A stretch of DNA of 38,196 nt from Myxococcales bacterium (GTDB lineage Bacteria; Myxococcota_A; Bradymonadia; REDH01). Both the position numbers and the translations under genes were made by a program. Where the stretch lies: the NCBI GenBank assembly GCA_947496715.1, contig CANMDT010000019.1:1-38196 (forward strand), read 5' to 3'. Position 1 is the first letter of the stretch. Each line of letters starts with the position of its first letter. The notes under the pieces are model-generated. The model saw only the letters and a program-made list of their open reading frames with translations. It did no database searches and was not told where the DNA came from. This document shows, one piece after another, positions 27,441 through 35,621 of the stretch.

Positions 27441-28562
27441 ATGGCGAAGTCTGCCACCATCATGCTCGCCGGCGGCGGCACGGGAGGACACGTCTATCCC
27501 GGGCTCGCGCTCGCCGAGGCGTTGGTCGCGCTGCGGCCCGAGGTGCGGATTGTCTGGGTGGGGTCGAGCGACCGCATGGAGGCCCGCGTGGTCCCGGCCG
27601 CCGGCCACCCCTTCGAGCCGCTCACGCTCGGCTTCCTCAAGGGCACCAGCGGCATGAAGCGGCTCTCGAGCATGGCCAAACTGCCGCTCGCGGCGGTACG
27701 TGTGGTCCAGCTCTTCGCCCGGTATCGGCCGGCTGCTGTGGTCGGACTTGGCGGCTACGTCGCCGGCCCTCCCTGCCTCATCGGCGCGCTCCTCGGCTGC
27801 CCCGTTTTCCTGCTCGAGCAGAACGCCATCCCCGGCCGCACCAACCGCTTCTTGGCCCGCTTCTGCCGCCGCGTCTTCGCCACATTTGCCCAGGCCTCCG
27901 CCTACTTCCCCGCAGGTCGCGTGGAGGTCGCCGGCAACCCGCTCCGCGGTGCCGTGCTCGAGGTCGCGGCCCGTGGGCTGACGACCGCACCGGACGGCCC
28001 GCTCCGGCTGCTTGTGGTAGGCGGCAGCCAGGGCGCCCGCTCCCTCAACGAAGGGCTGCCGCAGGTTTTCGGGCTGCTCAAGCAGGCCGGCGTCTCGCTC
28101 GCCATCACCCATGTGTCGGGCAGCGGCGGGGCAGACAAGGTGCGTTGCGCCTACGAAGCGGCGGGCGCAGAGGCCACTGTGGTTGAGTATGTCGACGGTA
28201 TGGCTGCGACCTACGCGCAGACCGACCTCGTGGTCTGTCGCGCCGGAGCGACCACCATCTCGGAGCTCACCGCCATCGGATTGCCGGCCGTCTATCTGCC
28301 CTTTCCCGCCGCGGCGGACGATCACCAGACTCACAACGCCCGCGCCGTGGTCGAAGCGGGCGGCGGCCTGATGGTCACCGATGCCGAACTACTCGCCGAT
28401 CCTGCGGCCTTCGCTGCGCAGCTGCGTGCGCTGGTCGAAGACCGTGCTGCACTCGCCGTGATGGGTGCGAGCGCCCGCACGCTCGGTCGCCCGGAGGCCG
28501 CCCGTGAGGTGGCCCGCGCCATCCTCCACGCCATCGGACTGCCAGCGCAGGAGCAGCAATGA
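27441..28562 (+). CDS. murG: UDP-GlcNAc:lipid I N-acetylglucosaminyltransferase MurG
   Basis: MurG adds GlcNAc to lipid I on the inner face of the membrane, making lipid II. The 373-residue protein has the GT28 family motifs: AGGGTGGHVYPGLALAEAL at the N-terminus, VVGLGGYVAGP, LEQNAIPGRTNR, VVGGSQGARSLN, VVCRAGATTISEL and PFPAAADDHQTHNA. Length and motif order are normal. The ATG directly abuts the ftsW stop, with GGAGG 9 nt upstream. Confidence 0.96.
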   Translation: MAKSATIMLAGGGTGGHVYPGLALAEALVALRPEVRIVWVGSSDRMEARVVPAAGHPFEPLTLGFLKGTSGMKRLSSMAKLPLAAVRVVQLFARYRPAAVVGLGGYVAGPPCLIGALLGCPVFLLEQNAIPGRTNRFLARFCRRVFATFAQASAYFPAGRVEVAGNPLRGAVLEVAARGLTTAPDGPLRLLVVGGSQGARSLNEGLPQVFGLLKQAGVSLAITHVSGSGGADKVRCAYEAAGAEATVVEYVDGMAATYAQTDLVVCRAGATTISELTAIGLPAVYLPFPAAADDHQTHNARAVVEAGGGLMVTDAELLADPAAFAAQLRALVEDRAALAVMGASARTLGRPEAAREVARAILHAIGLPAQEQQ

Positions 28563-28677
28563 GGGCGGAAAGTTGCGCGCGATCCCGCGGGGTCCGAGAG
28601 TGCGACGCGAGGCTGCGTCAGGCGAAGAGTGAGAGAACAGAGCGGCGGTCCATCCGCCCGAACAGGGAGCAGGCATC

Positions 28678-29619
28678 ATGAGTCGTTGGAACACAAAGCG
28701 CGTCTTTGTCGCCTATGGCGGTGAGAGTTCGGAGCGGGAGATCAGCCTGCGAACGGGTCAGGCGTTGGCTGCAGCGCTCACCGAGGCAGGCCTGTCTCCG
28801 CAGCTCATCGATGTGACCCGCGCCACCATCGGCGCCCTCATCGACGCCCGCCCCGATGTGGTGCTCGTCGCCATGCACGGCCACCTTGGCGAGGATGGCG
28901 CGCTGCAGGGGCTGCTCGAATGGATGGGCGTCCCCTACACGGGCTCGGGCGTGCTGGCCTCCGCGCTCGCGATGGACAAGCTCCGCACCAAGCAGGTGCT
29001 GGTCGCCCACAACATCCCGACCCCTGCGTGGGAGGTCTGGACCGAGGCAAAGGGCGACGCGCTCCCCGCGCTCGGCCTCCCCTGCGTGGTCAAGCCCTCT
29101 CTGGACGGGAGCTCTGTCGGCATCTCCTTGGTGAAGACCGCCGCCGAGTGGCCTGCTGCCATCGCGGCCTGCCGTGCAGCCCGTGGCGCCGTGCTGGTCG
29201 AGGAGCAGATCGTCGGTCGCGAGCTCACCGTCGCCATCCAGCAGGGCAGGGCGATGGGCATCATCGAGGTGATGCCCGCGGAGGAGTTCTACAACTTCGA
29301 TGCCAAGTATCAGCGCGGCGATACCCGTTACCTCTTCCCCGCGCCGCTCGACGAGGCCATCGCCGCCAGTGTCCGCGATGTCGCAGAGCGCTCCTACGCA
29401 GCCGTTGGCTGCCGTGGCGTCGCCCGCGTCGATGTCATGCTCCGCAGCGACGGCGCCCCCTTCGTCCTCGAGGTCAACACGGTGCCGGGCATGACCGCCA
29501 CCAGCCTCGTCCCGAAGGTTGCCGCAGGCATCGGCATCCCCTTCCCCGCATTTGCAGTTGCCATGCTTGAGTCGGCCACCACCGACGCAGCAGCCCTCGG
29601 CCAAGGAGGCCAGCCATGA
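28678..29619 (+). CDS. ddl: D-alanine--D-alanine ligase
   Basis: This ATP-grasp enzyme makes D-Ala-D-Ala, the substrate of the MurF half encoded upstream. The 313-residue protein shows YGGESSEREISLRTG, the HGHLGEDGALQGLLE motif, PYTGSGVLASALAMDK, VVKPSLDGSSVGIS, VEEQIVGRELTV, FDAKYQRGDTRY in the omega-loop region, GVARVD and the Mg-binding LEVNTVPGMTATSLVP. GGGAG lies 8 nt before the ATG. A 115-bp gap precedes it, where murC and murB usually sit; no remnant of either is visible there. Its stop overlaps the ftsQ start (ATGA). Confidence 0.95.
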   Translation: MSRWNTKRVFVAYGGESSEREISLRTGQALAAALTEAGLSPQLIDVTRATIGALIDARPDVVLVAMHGHLGEDGALQGLLEWMGVPYTGSGVLASALAMDKLRTKQVLVAHNIPTPAWEVWTEAKGDALPALGLPCVVKPSLDGSSVGISLVKTAAEWPAAIAACRAARGAVLVEEQIVGRELTVAIQQGRAMGIIEVMPAEEFYNFDAKYQRGDTRYLFPAPLDEAIAASVRDVAERSYAAVGCRGVARVDVMLRSDGAPFVLEVNTVPGMTATSLVPKVAAGIGIPFPAFAVAMLESATTDAAALGQGGQP

Positions 29620-30572
29620 CCACCCGTGAGCGTCTTCGCGTCCTCTCCGACGACACCTCGGGCGCCGACGGCGCAGGTGATTCCGGCGCTGTCCCCACTC
29701 CGCCCAAGCCGGTGGTCCGTGCCCGCAAGCCGGGTGTCGCCGGCCAGCGCAGGCTCGTGGTCGATAAGAGCCGACAGACCCCCGGCCCAACCCGTCTCCG
29801 GGCGGTCGAAATCGCCAAGATGGTTGGTGGACTCATCGGCGCCCTGCTCATCCCTGCAGCCGTCTTCGTGGTGGCCGACGAGGCCTTCGAGTCGCGCTTC
29901 TTCCTCGTTCGCGAGGTGGAGGTCACAGGCCTCAAGCAGGTCGACCGGCTCGCCGTCGAGCGGGCTGCCGGCCTCGAACATCCGCGCAGTGTGCTGACGC
30001 TTCGGGCGGAGGAGATGCGGGCGAGCATCGAGACCCTTCCCTGGGTCAAGAGCGCCGCTGTCGATGTTTCGCTCCATGGGCGCGTCGCCATCGCCGTCCA
30101 AGAGGCTGAACTCGCTGGCGTCGTCTCGGCGGGAGAACTCTACCTGATGGATAGCGGCGGAGATCCCATCCGCCGCTGGACCCCCGCAGATGGTCTGGCA
30201 GGCCCGCTCTTCGTCGGCTTCGACAAACAGAGCGAGGGAGGCACCCGCATCGACCGCGCCGCCTGGCTTCGCGCGCGCAAGGTGCTGCTCGCCTTTGAAG
30301 GCAGCGAACTCGGCAAGCGCTTCAAGGTAGCCGAGGTGCAGGCCGCGACGGGCAACTCCTTCCGCCTGCTGCTCTCGACGGGAACGGAGGTCCGCCTCCG
30401 CGACGACCGCCTGCCCGAGCGGCTCGCCAGACTGACCGAGGCCTTCGCCCAGCTCGACGCGCGGCATGAGACCCCCGACTACCTCATGCTCGACGGCGAC
30501 AGCCTCCAGCAGGTTGTCTTCCGAGCCCGGCAGGTCGCGTCGATCGAGACGCCTGTCACCGAAAAGAACTGA
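29616..30572 (+). CDS. ftsQ: Cell division protein FtsQ
   Basis: FtsQ is a bitopic divisome protein that recruits FtsL-FtsB. It has 318 residues: a basic, Pro-rich cytoplasmic end of about 70 residues, one membrane helix (MVGGLIGALLIPAAVFVVA), a POTRA domain (FFLVREVEVTGLKQVDRLAV through VAIAVQEAELAGVV, residues about 90-170) and a C-terminal beta domain. The phrase LPWVKSAAVDVSLHGRVAIAV matches the conserved end of FtsQ POTRA domains. A strong ribosome binding site AAGGAGG lies 6 nt before ATG 29616. Overlap with ddl and the following ftsA support the identity. Confidence 0.92.
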   Translation: MTTRERLRVLSDDTSGADGAGDSGAVPTPPKPVVRARKPGVAGQRRLVVDKSRQTPGPTRLRAVEIAKMVGGLIGALLIPAAVFVVADEAFESRFFLVREVEVTGLKQVDRLAVERAAGLEHPRSVLTLRAEEMRASIETLPWVKSAAVDVSLHGRVAIAVQEAELAGVVSAGELYLMDSGGDPIRRWTPADGLAGPLFVGFDKQSEGGTRIDRAAWLRARKVLLAFEGSELGKRFKVAEVQAATGNSFRLLLSTGTEVRLRDDRLPERLARLTEAFAQLDARHETPDYLMLDGDSLQQVVFRARQVASIETPVTEKN

Positions 30573-30595
30573 AACAGAACAAGCGGAGCGAGCAG

Positions 30596-31813
30596 ATGAG
30601 CGACATTCGGGTAGTAGGTTCCATCGACATCGGGCATCAGTCCATCAAGGCTGTCGTCGCCCGCGTCACGGGCGAGGCTGTCGAGGTCAAGGGGGCGGGG
30701 AAGGCGCTGACCCGTGGACTCCACGACGGCAAGGTCGTCGACATCGAAGCCCTCGGCAAGGCGGTCCGGCAGGCACTCGACGAGGCCCAGTTCTCGGCCG
30801 GCCAGGCCGTCAGCCGCGTGGTCGTCACCATCTCGCCCCGCGCCAAGCGCGGGAGCAGTGTCGAGGTAGAGCTGCCCATCAAGGGCAAGAAGGTAACCCA
30901 GTCCGATGTGGCGCAGATCATGCGTCTGGCCCGCCAGATGCCGGCCGGCTCGGCCGAGGCGGTGATGCACACCGAGGTCCATGAGTTCGTGGTCGATGAC
31001 CAGGGCGGCATCGACAACCCGGTCGACATGACCGCATCGTCACTACGTCTGCGCGGTTACAACATTACCGCGCCGGCGATCGACCTCGACTGCGTCCGGC
31101 GCGCGGTCTCGAAGTGCAATGTGGAGATCCTGCGCATCGTCCAGGAGGTGCACGCCTCCGGCTTCAGCGTGCTCGACCCCGCAGAGCGCGACCTCGGCGT
31201 CGTCCTCGTCTCGTTCGGTGCCGACACCACCAAGATTGCCATCTGGGCCGGCGGTGTCCTGGTCCGCAACGCGACCATCCCCGAAGGTGGCCGCGCGATG
31301 ACCGACTCACTCGCGGTCGCAGGCCCCTTCACGACCGGTGTCGCGGAGCGGGTGAAGACGGAGTACGGCGTCGCCTCGGTTGCCGCCGGCAGCAACGAGA
31401 ACGGCGTGCAGGTGCCCTCCCGCGGGCGCGGCCAGATATCTGTCACGACATCGTTCGTTGCGAGCATCCTTGAACCCCATCTCTTCGAGATCCTCCGCGT
31501 CGTCCGCCGCGAGCTCGAGCTCTCCGGCTACAGCGACATGGTCAAGGCCGGCACAGTCCTGACGGGCGGAGCCGCGGCCCTGCCCCACATCGACGAGGTC
31601 GCTCACCAGGTCCTCGGTGGACTCGTCCGGATCGGCCATCCGCACAGCGTGACCGGCATCTCCGACCTCGTTCGCAACCCTGAGTTCGCGGCGGCGACCG
31701 GCGCACTCCAGATGCTCTGCGAGAGTGACGCAAGTCACCTCTATGACCCCGACGCAGAGAATGCCCGCACGCTCGGCGCCCGGGTGCGGCAGCTCCTCAA
31801 CTGGCTCTTCTGA
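30596..31813 (+). CDS. ftsA: Cell division protein FtsA (divergent)
   Basis: FtsA is an actin-like ATPase that tethers FtsZ to the membrane. The 405-residue protein has the actin-fold phosphate-1 motif VGSIDIGHQSIKAVV, where most FtsA proteins have DIGTTK. HEFVVDDQGGIDNPVDM matches the FtsA-specific 1C region. The phosphate-2 loop VSFGADTTKIAIW and the adenosine motif LTGGAAALPHI are diverged but placed correctly. The C-terminal GARVRQLLNWLF is a plausible amphipathic membrane-targeting helix. The segment ISPRAKRGSS replaces the usual ISGxHI. The gene lies 23 bp after ftsQ. Position and overall pattern make FtsA much more likely than PilM or another actin homologue. Confidence 0.9.
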   Translation: MSDIRVVGSIDIGHQSIKAVVARVTGEAVEVKGAGKALTRGLHDGKVVDIEALGKAVRQALDEAQFSAGQAVSRVVVTISPRAKRGSSVEVELPIKGKKVTQSDVAQIMRLARQMPAGSAEAVMHTEVHEFVVDDQGGIDNPVDMTASSLRLRGYNITAPAIDLDCVRRAVSKCNVEILRIVQEVHASGFSVLDPAERDLGVVLVSFGADTTKIAIWAGGVLVRNATIPEGGRAMTDSLAVAGPFTTGVAERVKTEYGVASVAAGSNENGVQVPSRGRGQISVTTSFVASILEPHLFEILRVVRRELELSGYSDMVKAGTVLTGGAAALPHIDEVAHQVLGGLVRIGHPHSVTGISDLVRNPEFAAATGALQMLCESDASHLYDPDAENARTLGARVRQLLNWLF

Positions 31814-32268
31814 CACCGTCAGGCGCGGCCCCTGCGCCTTCCAAAAGAATACTCCCAACCCCGCCCCGAGACACGCTGTCCGGGCATCCATCAAGAGGTC
31901 TCCCGTTGTTCCCGCAGGAGGCGATCCAAAAGGATCGCTGAATCAAAGAGTTGGATCTTTTGCCCGCATCAAGTGTGCGGGAAGAAGAGCACCAAAGGCC
32001 CCGTTTTTCTTCGTTGTCGCTCGATCTTCGCGGTGGTACACGCCGCCGCGGCTCGGGTGAAAGTGTTGCAAAAGCAACCAAGTGGACGGGCCTCTTCGAC
32101 AGGCACCCCCGTGGGGTTCGTGTCGTGCTCGGCGACTGTTTGCTTGGCTCCGGCCCGTTGATTTGAACCAGATTTGCCCCCCCTTGACTTCTACCGCAGG
32201 CTGCTTCCCGCCGCGGAGACCATCGCCCCCAAACTGCCGCTCCTGTCTGTCCGTTCGAGAGGTTTTCA
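31814..32268 (+). promoter_or_regulatory. Hairpin-rich spacer between ftsA and ftsZ
   Basis: I find no coding frame I would defend in these 455 bp. Several perfect inverted repeats follow each other: AGGCGC/GCGCCT (31821-31839), GCGATCC-AAAA-GGATCGC (31921-31938), CCCGCA/TGCGGG (31963-31981), GTTGC-AAAA-GCAAC (32065-32078) and ACCCC/GGGGT (32105-32117). The second can refold: GATCCAA (31923-31929) also pairs with TTGGATC (31951-31957), which is followed by TTTT. These look like the alternative structures of an attenuator. No convincing promoter for ftsZ was identified by eye. Confidence 0.5.
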
Positions 32269-33627
32269 ATGTTCATGTTCGATGAGAAGCCGTCCAATCG
32301 TGGTGCCCGTCTCAAGGTCTTCGGCGTGGGTGGAGGCGGCGGAAACGCGCTCAACACCATGATCGCTGCCGGTCTCGAGGGCATCGAGTTCATCGCGGCC
32401 AACACCGACATGCAGGCGCTCGAGCGCAACCTCGCCCCCGTGAAGATTCAGCTCGGTGCTGACCTCACAAAGGGCCTCGGCGCAGGTGCCAATCCCAACG
32501 TCGGCCGCGAGGCCGCGCTCGCCGATGAGGCCCAGATCCGCGCCGCCCTCGAAGGCTCCGACATGGTCTTCGTGACCGCTGGCATGGGCGGAGGCACCGG
32601 CACGGGCGCAGCCCCCGTTGTCGCCCGCATCGCCCGCGAACTCGGCGCGCTCACGGTCGGCGTCGTCACCAAGCCCTTCCAGTTCGAAGGCAATCGCCGC
32701 GCACGCGCTGCCGCCGAAGGCCTCACCGCCCTCCGCAAGGAGGTCGACACCCTCATCGTCGTCCCCAACTACCGACTCCTCTCCACGGTCGGCCCCAACG
32801 CAACGCTGCTTGAGGCCTTCCAGCAGGTCGACGCGGTGCTTCTCAATGCGGTTCAGGGCATCTCCGACCTCATCGCGGTCGGCGGCTACATCAACGTCGA
32901 CTTCGCCGACGTCCGCTCCGTCATGAGCAACATGGGACTTGCGCTCATGGGCACCGGCCGTGCCTCCGGCCCCGGCCGCGCCACCGAGGCCGCCTCCATC
33001 GCTATCTCGAGCCCGCTCCTCGAGGGTGCCTCGATCGACGGCGCCACGGGCGTCCTCATCAATGTCACTGGCGGCCTCAACCTCGGTATCCACGAGGTCA
33101 ACGCGGCAGCGGAGATCATCAACAACGCAGCCGACCCCGACGCCAACATCATCTTCGGCGCTGTCATCGACGAGTCCATGGAGGACGAGATCAAGGTGAC
33201 GGTCATCGCCACCGGCTTCGACCGCCCCGACATTGTCACGGGCACGCCTACCCGCCTCGCAACGGTCACCCAGCCTGCGGCCCCCGCGACCGGCGTTCCC
33301 GACACGGGTCCGCAGCGCATCCTCAACCAGAGCGAGATGGCGCCCGCCTCGGGCCAGTATGCAGCCGTGGCCCAGGCTGCGCCCGTCATCCAGCCCCCGC
33401 CGCTGCACCGCGCCCCGCGCTCCGAGATGGCGCCCCAGCAGGTTGCTGCGCAGGTCTTCACCGCGCAGCCGCTCCCTGCCTCGCCCCGCATTGCCCGCGT
33501 CACCGCCCCCACACAGGCGGTCGCCGACGACGCCGCGCTCCGCGCCCTGTACGCCGAGGCTACGGTGCAGGACGATCATGAGTTGGGTGTCGTCCTCCGT
33601 GGTCGCGATTACTCTGGCAAGAAGTAG
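32269..33627 (+). CDS. ftsZ: Cell division protein FtsZ
   Basis: FtsZ is the tubulin-like GTPase that forms the division ring. The 452-residue protein has the nucleotide-binding loop [22 protein letters not shown], the tubulin signature [13 protein letters not shown] (about residue 107), [10 protein letters not shown], and the catalytic T7 loop [15 protein letters not shown] (about 209). The globular domain ends near 320 with [13 protein letters not shown] Pro/Ala/Gln-rich linker of about 100 residues follows. The C-terminus ends [15 protein letters not shown], which does not match the usual conserved peptide (E. coli DYLDIPAFLRKQ). ATG 32269 has GAGAGG 6 nt upstream; ATG 32275 is an in-frame alternative. 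Confidence 0.97.
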   Translation: MFMFDEKPSNRGARLKVFGVGGGGGNALNTMIAAGLEGIEFIAANTDMQALERNLAPVKIQLGADLTKGLGAGANPNVGREAALADEAQIRAALEGSDMVFVTAGMGGGTGTGAAPVVARIARELGALTVGVVTKPFQFEGNRRARAAAEGLTALRKEVDTLIVVPNYRLLSTVGPNATLLEAFQQVDAVLLNAVQGISDLIAVGGYINVDFADVRSVMSNMGLALMGTGRASGPGRATEAASIAISSPLLEGASIDGATGVLINVTGGLNLGIHEVNAAAEIINNAADPDANIIFGAVIDESMEDEIKVTVIATGFDRPDIVTGTPTRLATVTQPAAPATGVPDTGPQRILNQSEMAPASGQYAAVAQAAPVIQPPPLHRAPRSEMAPQQVAAQVFTAQPLPASPRIARVTAPTQAVADDAALRALYAEATVQDDHELGVVLRGRDYSGKK

Positions 33628-33636
33628 CGCCGCCCG

Positions 33637-34392
33637 GTGACAGCCTCTCCACAAGTCGCCGTCCTGCTCTACGAGCCGCAGGACCCCATCAACATCGGAT
33701 CGGTCGTCCGAGCCTGCAACAACTGCGGCTGCGACGACCTGCGCCTGCTTCGGCCACGCACTGCCGAGGCCCGTGCCGTCCTCATCTCCGCGCCGCACGG
33801 TGAGTCCTTCTTCCGCGCCTCCGTCGCCGTATATCACGACTGGGAGCCGGCGGCCGAGGGGCTACATCGCGTCATCGCGGTCTCGGGCCGAAGCCACGCC
33901 ACCCGAACCCCCGTCATGACGCTCGACGCAGCCTTCACCATGCTCGAACAGGCCCCCGAGCACCGCGTCGGTTTCGTCTTCGGCCGCGAAGATGCTGGCC
34001 TGCCCAACCATGTCGTCGACCGCTGCGACGCCATCGTCACCCTCGAGGCGGTCGAGGAGCACTACTCCTACAACCTCGCACAGGCGGTCCTCCTGGTGCT
34101 CCACCGCGCCATGCTCCGGTGGCCACATGGCGAAGGCGCCGTGCTCCGCGCCGCCCTTCGGGCCGCCTCCCTCGCCAAGCCCCGAACCTCCACCTCCGGT
34201 AGCCGCGAGCGCTACATGGGCGAGGTGGAGCGGATGCTCGACCAGATCGGCTTCTTCAAGGGCGACCAGCATGAAAATGTGGTCCGGACCCTGCGCCACC
34301 TCATCCGGAAGGCCGACCCCGACGAGCAGGAGCTCGCCACCCTCTGGGGCATCCTCTCGCAGGTCGAGCGCGTCGCCTTGGGTCCGGGATAG
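33637..34392 (+). CDS. TrmJ-like SPOUT RNA 2'-O-methyltransferase
   Basis: This is a 251-residue SpoU/TrmH-type methyltransferase. Motif 1 is EPQDPINIGSVVRACNNCG, motif 2 is VGFVFGREDAGLPN, and motif 3 is YSYNLAQAVLLVLHRAM; together they form the knotted SAM-binding core. The C-terminal segment (YMGEVERMLDQIGFF through ELATLWGILSQVE) resembles the helical extension of TrmJ, which methylates the ribose at tRNA position 32. Another tRNA or rRNA target is possible. The start is GTG, 9 bp after the ftsZ stop, so it is probably co-transcribed with ftsZ. Motif 3 has SYN where TrmJ usually has SLN. Confidence 0.85.
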   Translation: MTASPQVAVLLYEPQDPINIGSVVRACNNCGCDDLRLLRPRTAEARAVLISAPHGESFFRASVAVYHDWEPAAEGLHRVIAVSGRSHATRTPVMTLDAAFTMLEQAPEHRVGFVFGREDAGLPNHVVDRCDAIVTLEAVEEHYSYNLAQAVLLVLHRAMLRWPHGEGAVLRAALRAASLAKPRTSTSGSRERYMGEVERMLDQIGFFKGDQHENVVRTLRHLIRKADPDEQELATLWGILSQVERVALGPG

Positions 34393-34399
34393 CCGGACC
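34381..34399 (+). other. Perfect hairpin enclosing the methyltransferase stop codon
   Basis: Arms GGTCCGG (34381-34387) and CCGGACC (34393-34399) enclose the loop GATAG, which contains the TAG stop (34390-34392). No T-run follows. It may limit read-through into the next gene or protect the 3' end. Confidence 0.4.
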
Positions 34400-34470
34400 A
34401 CCGTTGCGGCCTAGCCGCTCCATGTGATACCCACGCAGCGAGCGTCTTGCTCTATCGGGTAGAGGTCTGC

Positions 34471-35193
34471 GTGGAATCGCTGGAGCAATATCGAGATGTC
34501 GCCTGGCTGAGCCCCGCGAACCTTCGGAACGCAGTTCTCGAGGCACTCATCGCCCACCCTGTTACCGCCTACCATGGCCGGCTGGTGCTCCGCGCGACCG
34601 TCGACCTCCTCGTACGCGAGGGAATCGGCGTGCTCCCCGAGCCCATCGAGGGAGAGCTCCATGCCTATCGGCAGGCTACCTCGCTCCTCATCGGCGCCCT
34701 GCTCAAGATCAACGGAGCCAACAACGCCGGCATCAAAGCCGAGGTGGCTAGCCGTGATGCCGCGCGGCTCGAGGCGGTGGCTCGAGCACTCGTAGCCCGC
34801 ATGAGCGCCCGCCCCTCCAACATCATCCCCGAGGCGCCGGACGAACATCGAAATACGCCTTCCTATGAGAGCAGCCAAGCGGAGTCGCGCCCCATGCACG
34901 CCGCGGTCCCGACCCCCATGGTCCATGAGCCCGCAAACGATGCGCTCCTCTTTCGCTCCCCCGAGTTCGAAGCGCTGGCACACGATCACTTCACCCCACC
35001 GCCGGTCGCGCCTCAGCACGAGGCTGCGGTCGAGGTCGGCATGTGGGCCAATGTTGCTGTCCTCGATGGGGTTCAGCTCTCCATCCGCGGCGACGTCTAC
35101 GGCCGCCTGGTCGCAACCCGGCGGCCGGAAGAGATCCTCCATGCGGTCCGCGCAGCACTTGAAGCCGTCACAGCAGGTCGCGTCCGGCAGTAG
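34471..35193 (+). CDS. Unrecognised protein of about 240 residues
   Basis: I do not recognise this family. The N-terminal half (to about residue 105) looks alpha-helical: NLRNAVLEALIAHP, LVLRATVDLLVREGIGVLP, YRQATSLLIGALLKINGANN. A polar, Pro-rich linker follows (about 110-185). The C-terminal 50 residues have a short beta-rich part (MWANVAVLDGVQLSIRGDVYGRL) and a helix (PEEILHAVRAALEAV). There is no signal peptide or membrane helix, so it is probably cytoplasmic. GTG 34471 is preferred because AGAGG lies 5 nt upstream; TTG 34447 would add eight residues. It lies about 80 bp after the methyltransferase gene, on the same strand, and ends 12 bp from a convergent gene. The composition matches its neighbours. 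Confidence 0.6.
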   Translation: MESLEQYRDVAWLSPANLRNAVLEALIAHPVTAYHGRLVLRATVDLLVREGIGVLPEPIEGELHAYRQATSLLIGALLKINGANNAGIKAEVASRDAARLEAVARALVARMSARPSNIIPEAPDEHRNTPSYESSQAESRPMHAAVPTPMVHEPANDALLFRSPEFEALAHDHFTPPPVAPQHEAAVEVGMWANVAVLDGVQLSIRGDVYGRLVATRRPEEILHAVRAALEAVTAGRVRQ

Positions 35194-35205
35194 CGGCGTG
35201 ATGGG

Positions 35206-35532
35206 TTAGGGCGCGGTCGCCGGTTCGAAGCAGAACTTCGGGCCAGCAAGGTCCGCGCGGCAGACGTAGCCCTCGTCGCTCCGGCAGTCGTCGTTCGAGC
35301 TGCAGGGTCTCATGCAGGCGCTCAATCCGCCGAAGTCGGCACAGACCGAGTCGCTCGGGCACTCAGCCGACGAGGTGCAGTCATACAGCGTGCAATAGCC
35401 CGCTTCTGCCGTCGTGTCGCAAACCTGGCCCACGCCGCACTCCGCTGAGGCCGTGCAGGCGTCGCCCACCTCCGGCGTGCAGCCGTAGAGAGCGAGCATC
35501 AGAGAGAGAGCGAAAATCAGGCGACCCAACAT
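35206..35532 (-). CDS. Small Cys-rich lipoprotein
   Basis: This 108-residue protein is the only confident minus-strand gene. MLGRLIFALSLMLALYGC is a lipoprotein signal peptide with a good lipobox (LYGC). The mature part has about a dozen cysteines in a repeating C-x(5-7)-C-x(5)-C pattern: CTASAECGVGQVC, CTSSAECPSDSVC, CSSNDDCRSDEGYVC. Disulfide-rich mini-modules like these are frequent in secreted proteins of Myxococcota-type bacteria; the function is unknown. GGGAG lies 4 nt before the ATG on the - strand. It converges with the upstream + strand gene (12 bp apart) and diverges from oppA. Confidence 0.8.
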   Translation of the reverse strand: MLGRLIFALSLMLALYGCTPEVGDACTASAECGVGQVCDTTAEAGYCTLYDCTSSAECPSDSVCADFGGLSACMRPCSSNDDCRSDEGYVCRADLAGPKFCFEPATAP

Positions 35533-35621
35533 GCCGCTCCCTTGCCCAATGTCACATCAAACCGCAAGCGCCGCATTGACGGATGAGCCCGAATCTCGCA
35601 GACGGTGCGCTCTCTCTCGGG

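Noticed and set aside
22023-28334. Long - strand frames opposite murE-murF and mraY-murG
   Set aside because: The + strand proteins have complete catalytic motifs; the antisense frames are composition artefacts.
28644-28658. GGCGG/CCGCC hairpin between murG and ddl as a terminator
   Set aside because: It has only 5 bp and no T-run, and ddl continues the operon in the same direction.
32184-32189. TTGACT as a -35 box for an ftsZ promoter
   Set aside because: No AT-rich -10 element lies 16-18 bp downstream; that stretch is GC-rich.
31951-32362. Short open frames in the ftsA-ftsZ spacer
   Set aside because: Several frames of 60-70 codons overlap each other without a clear ribosome binding site, and the region is dominated by inverted repeats.
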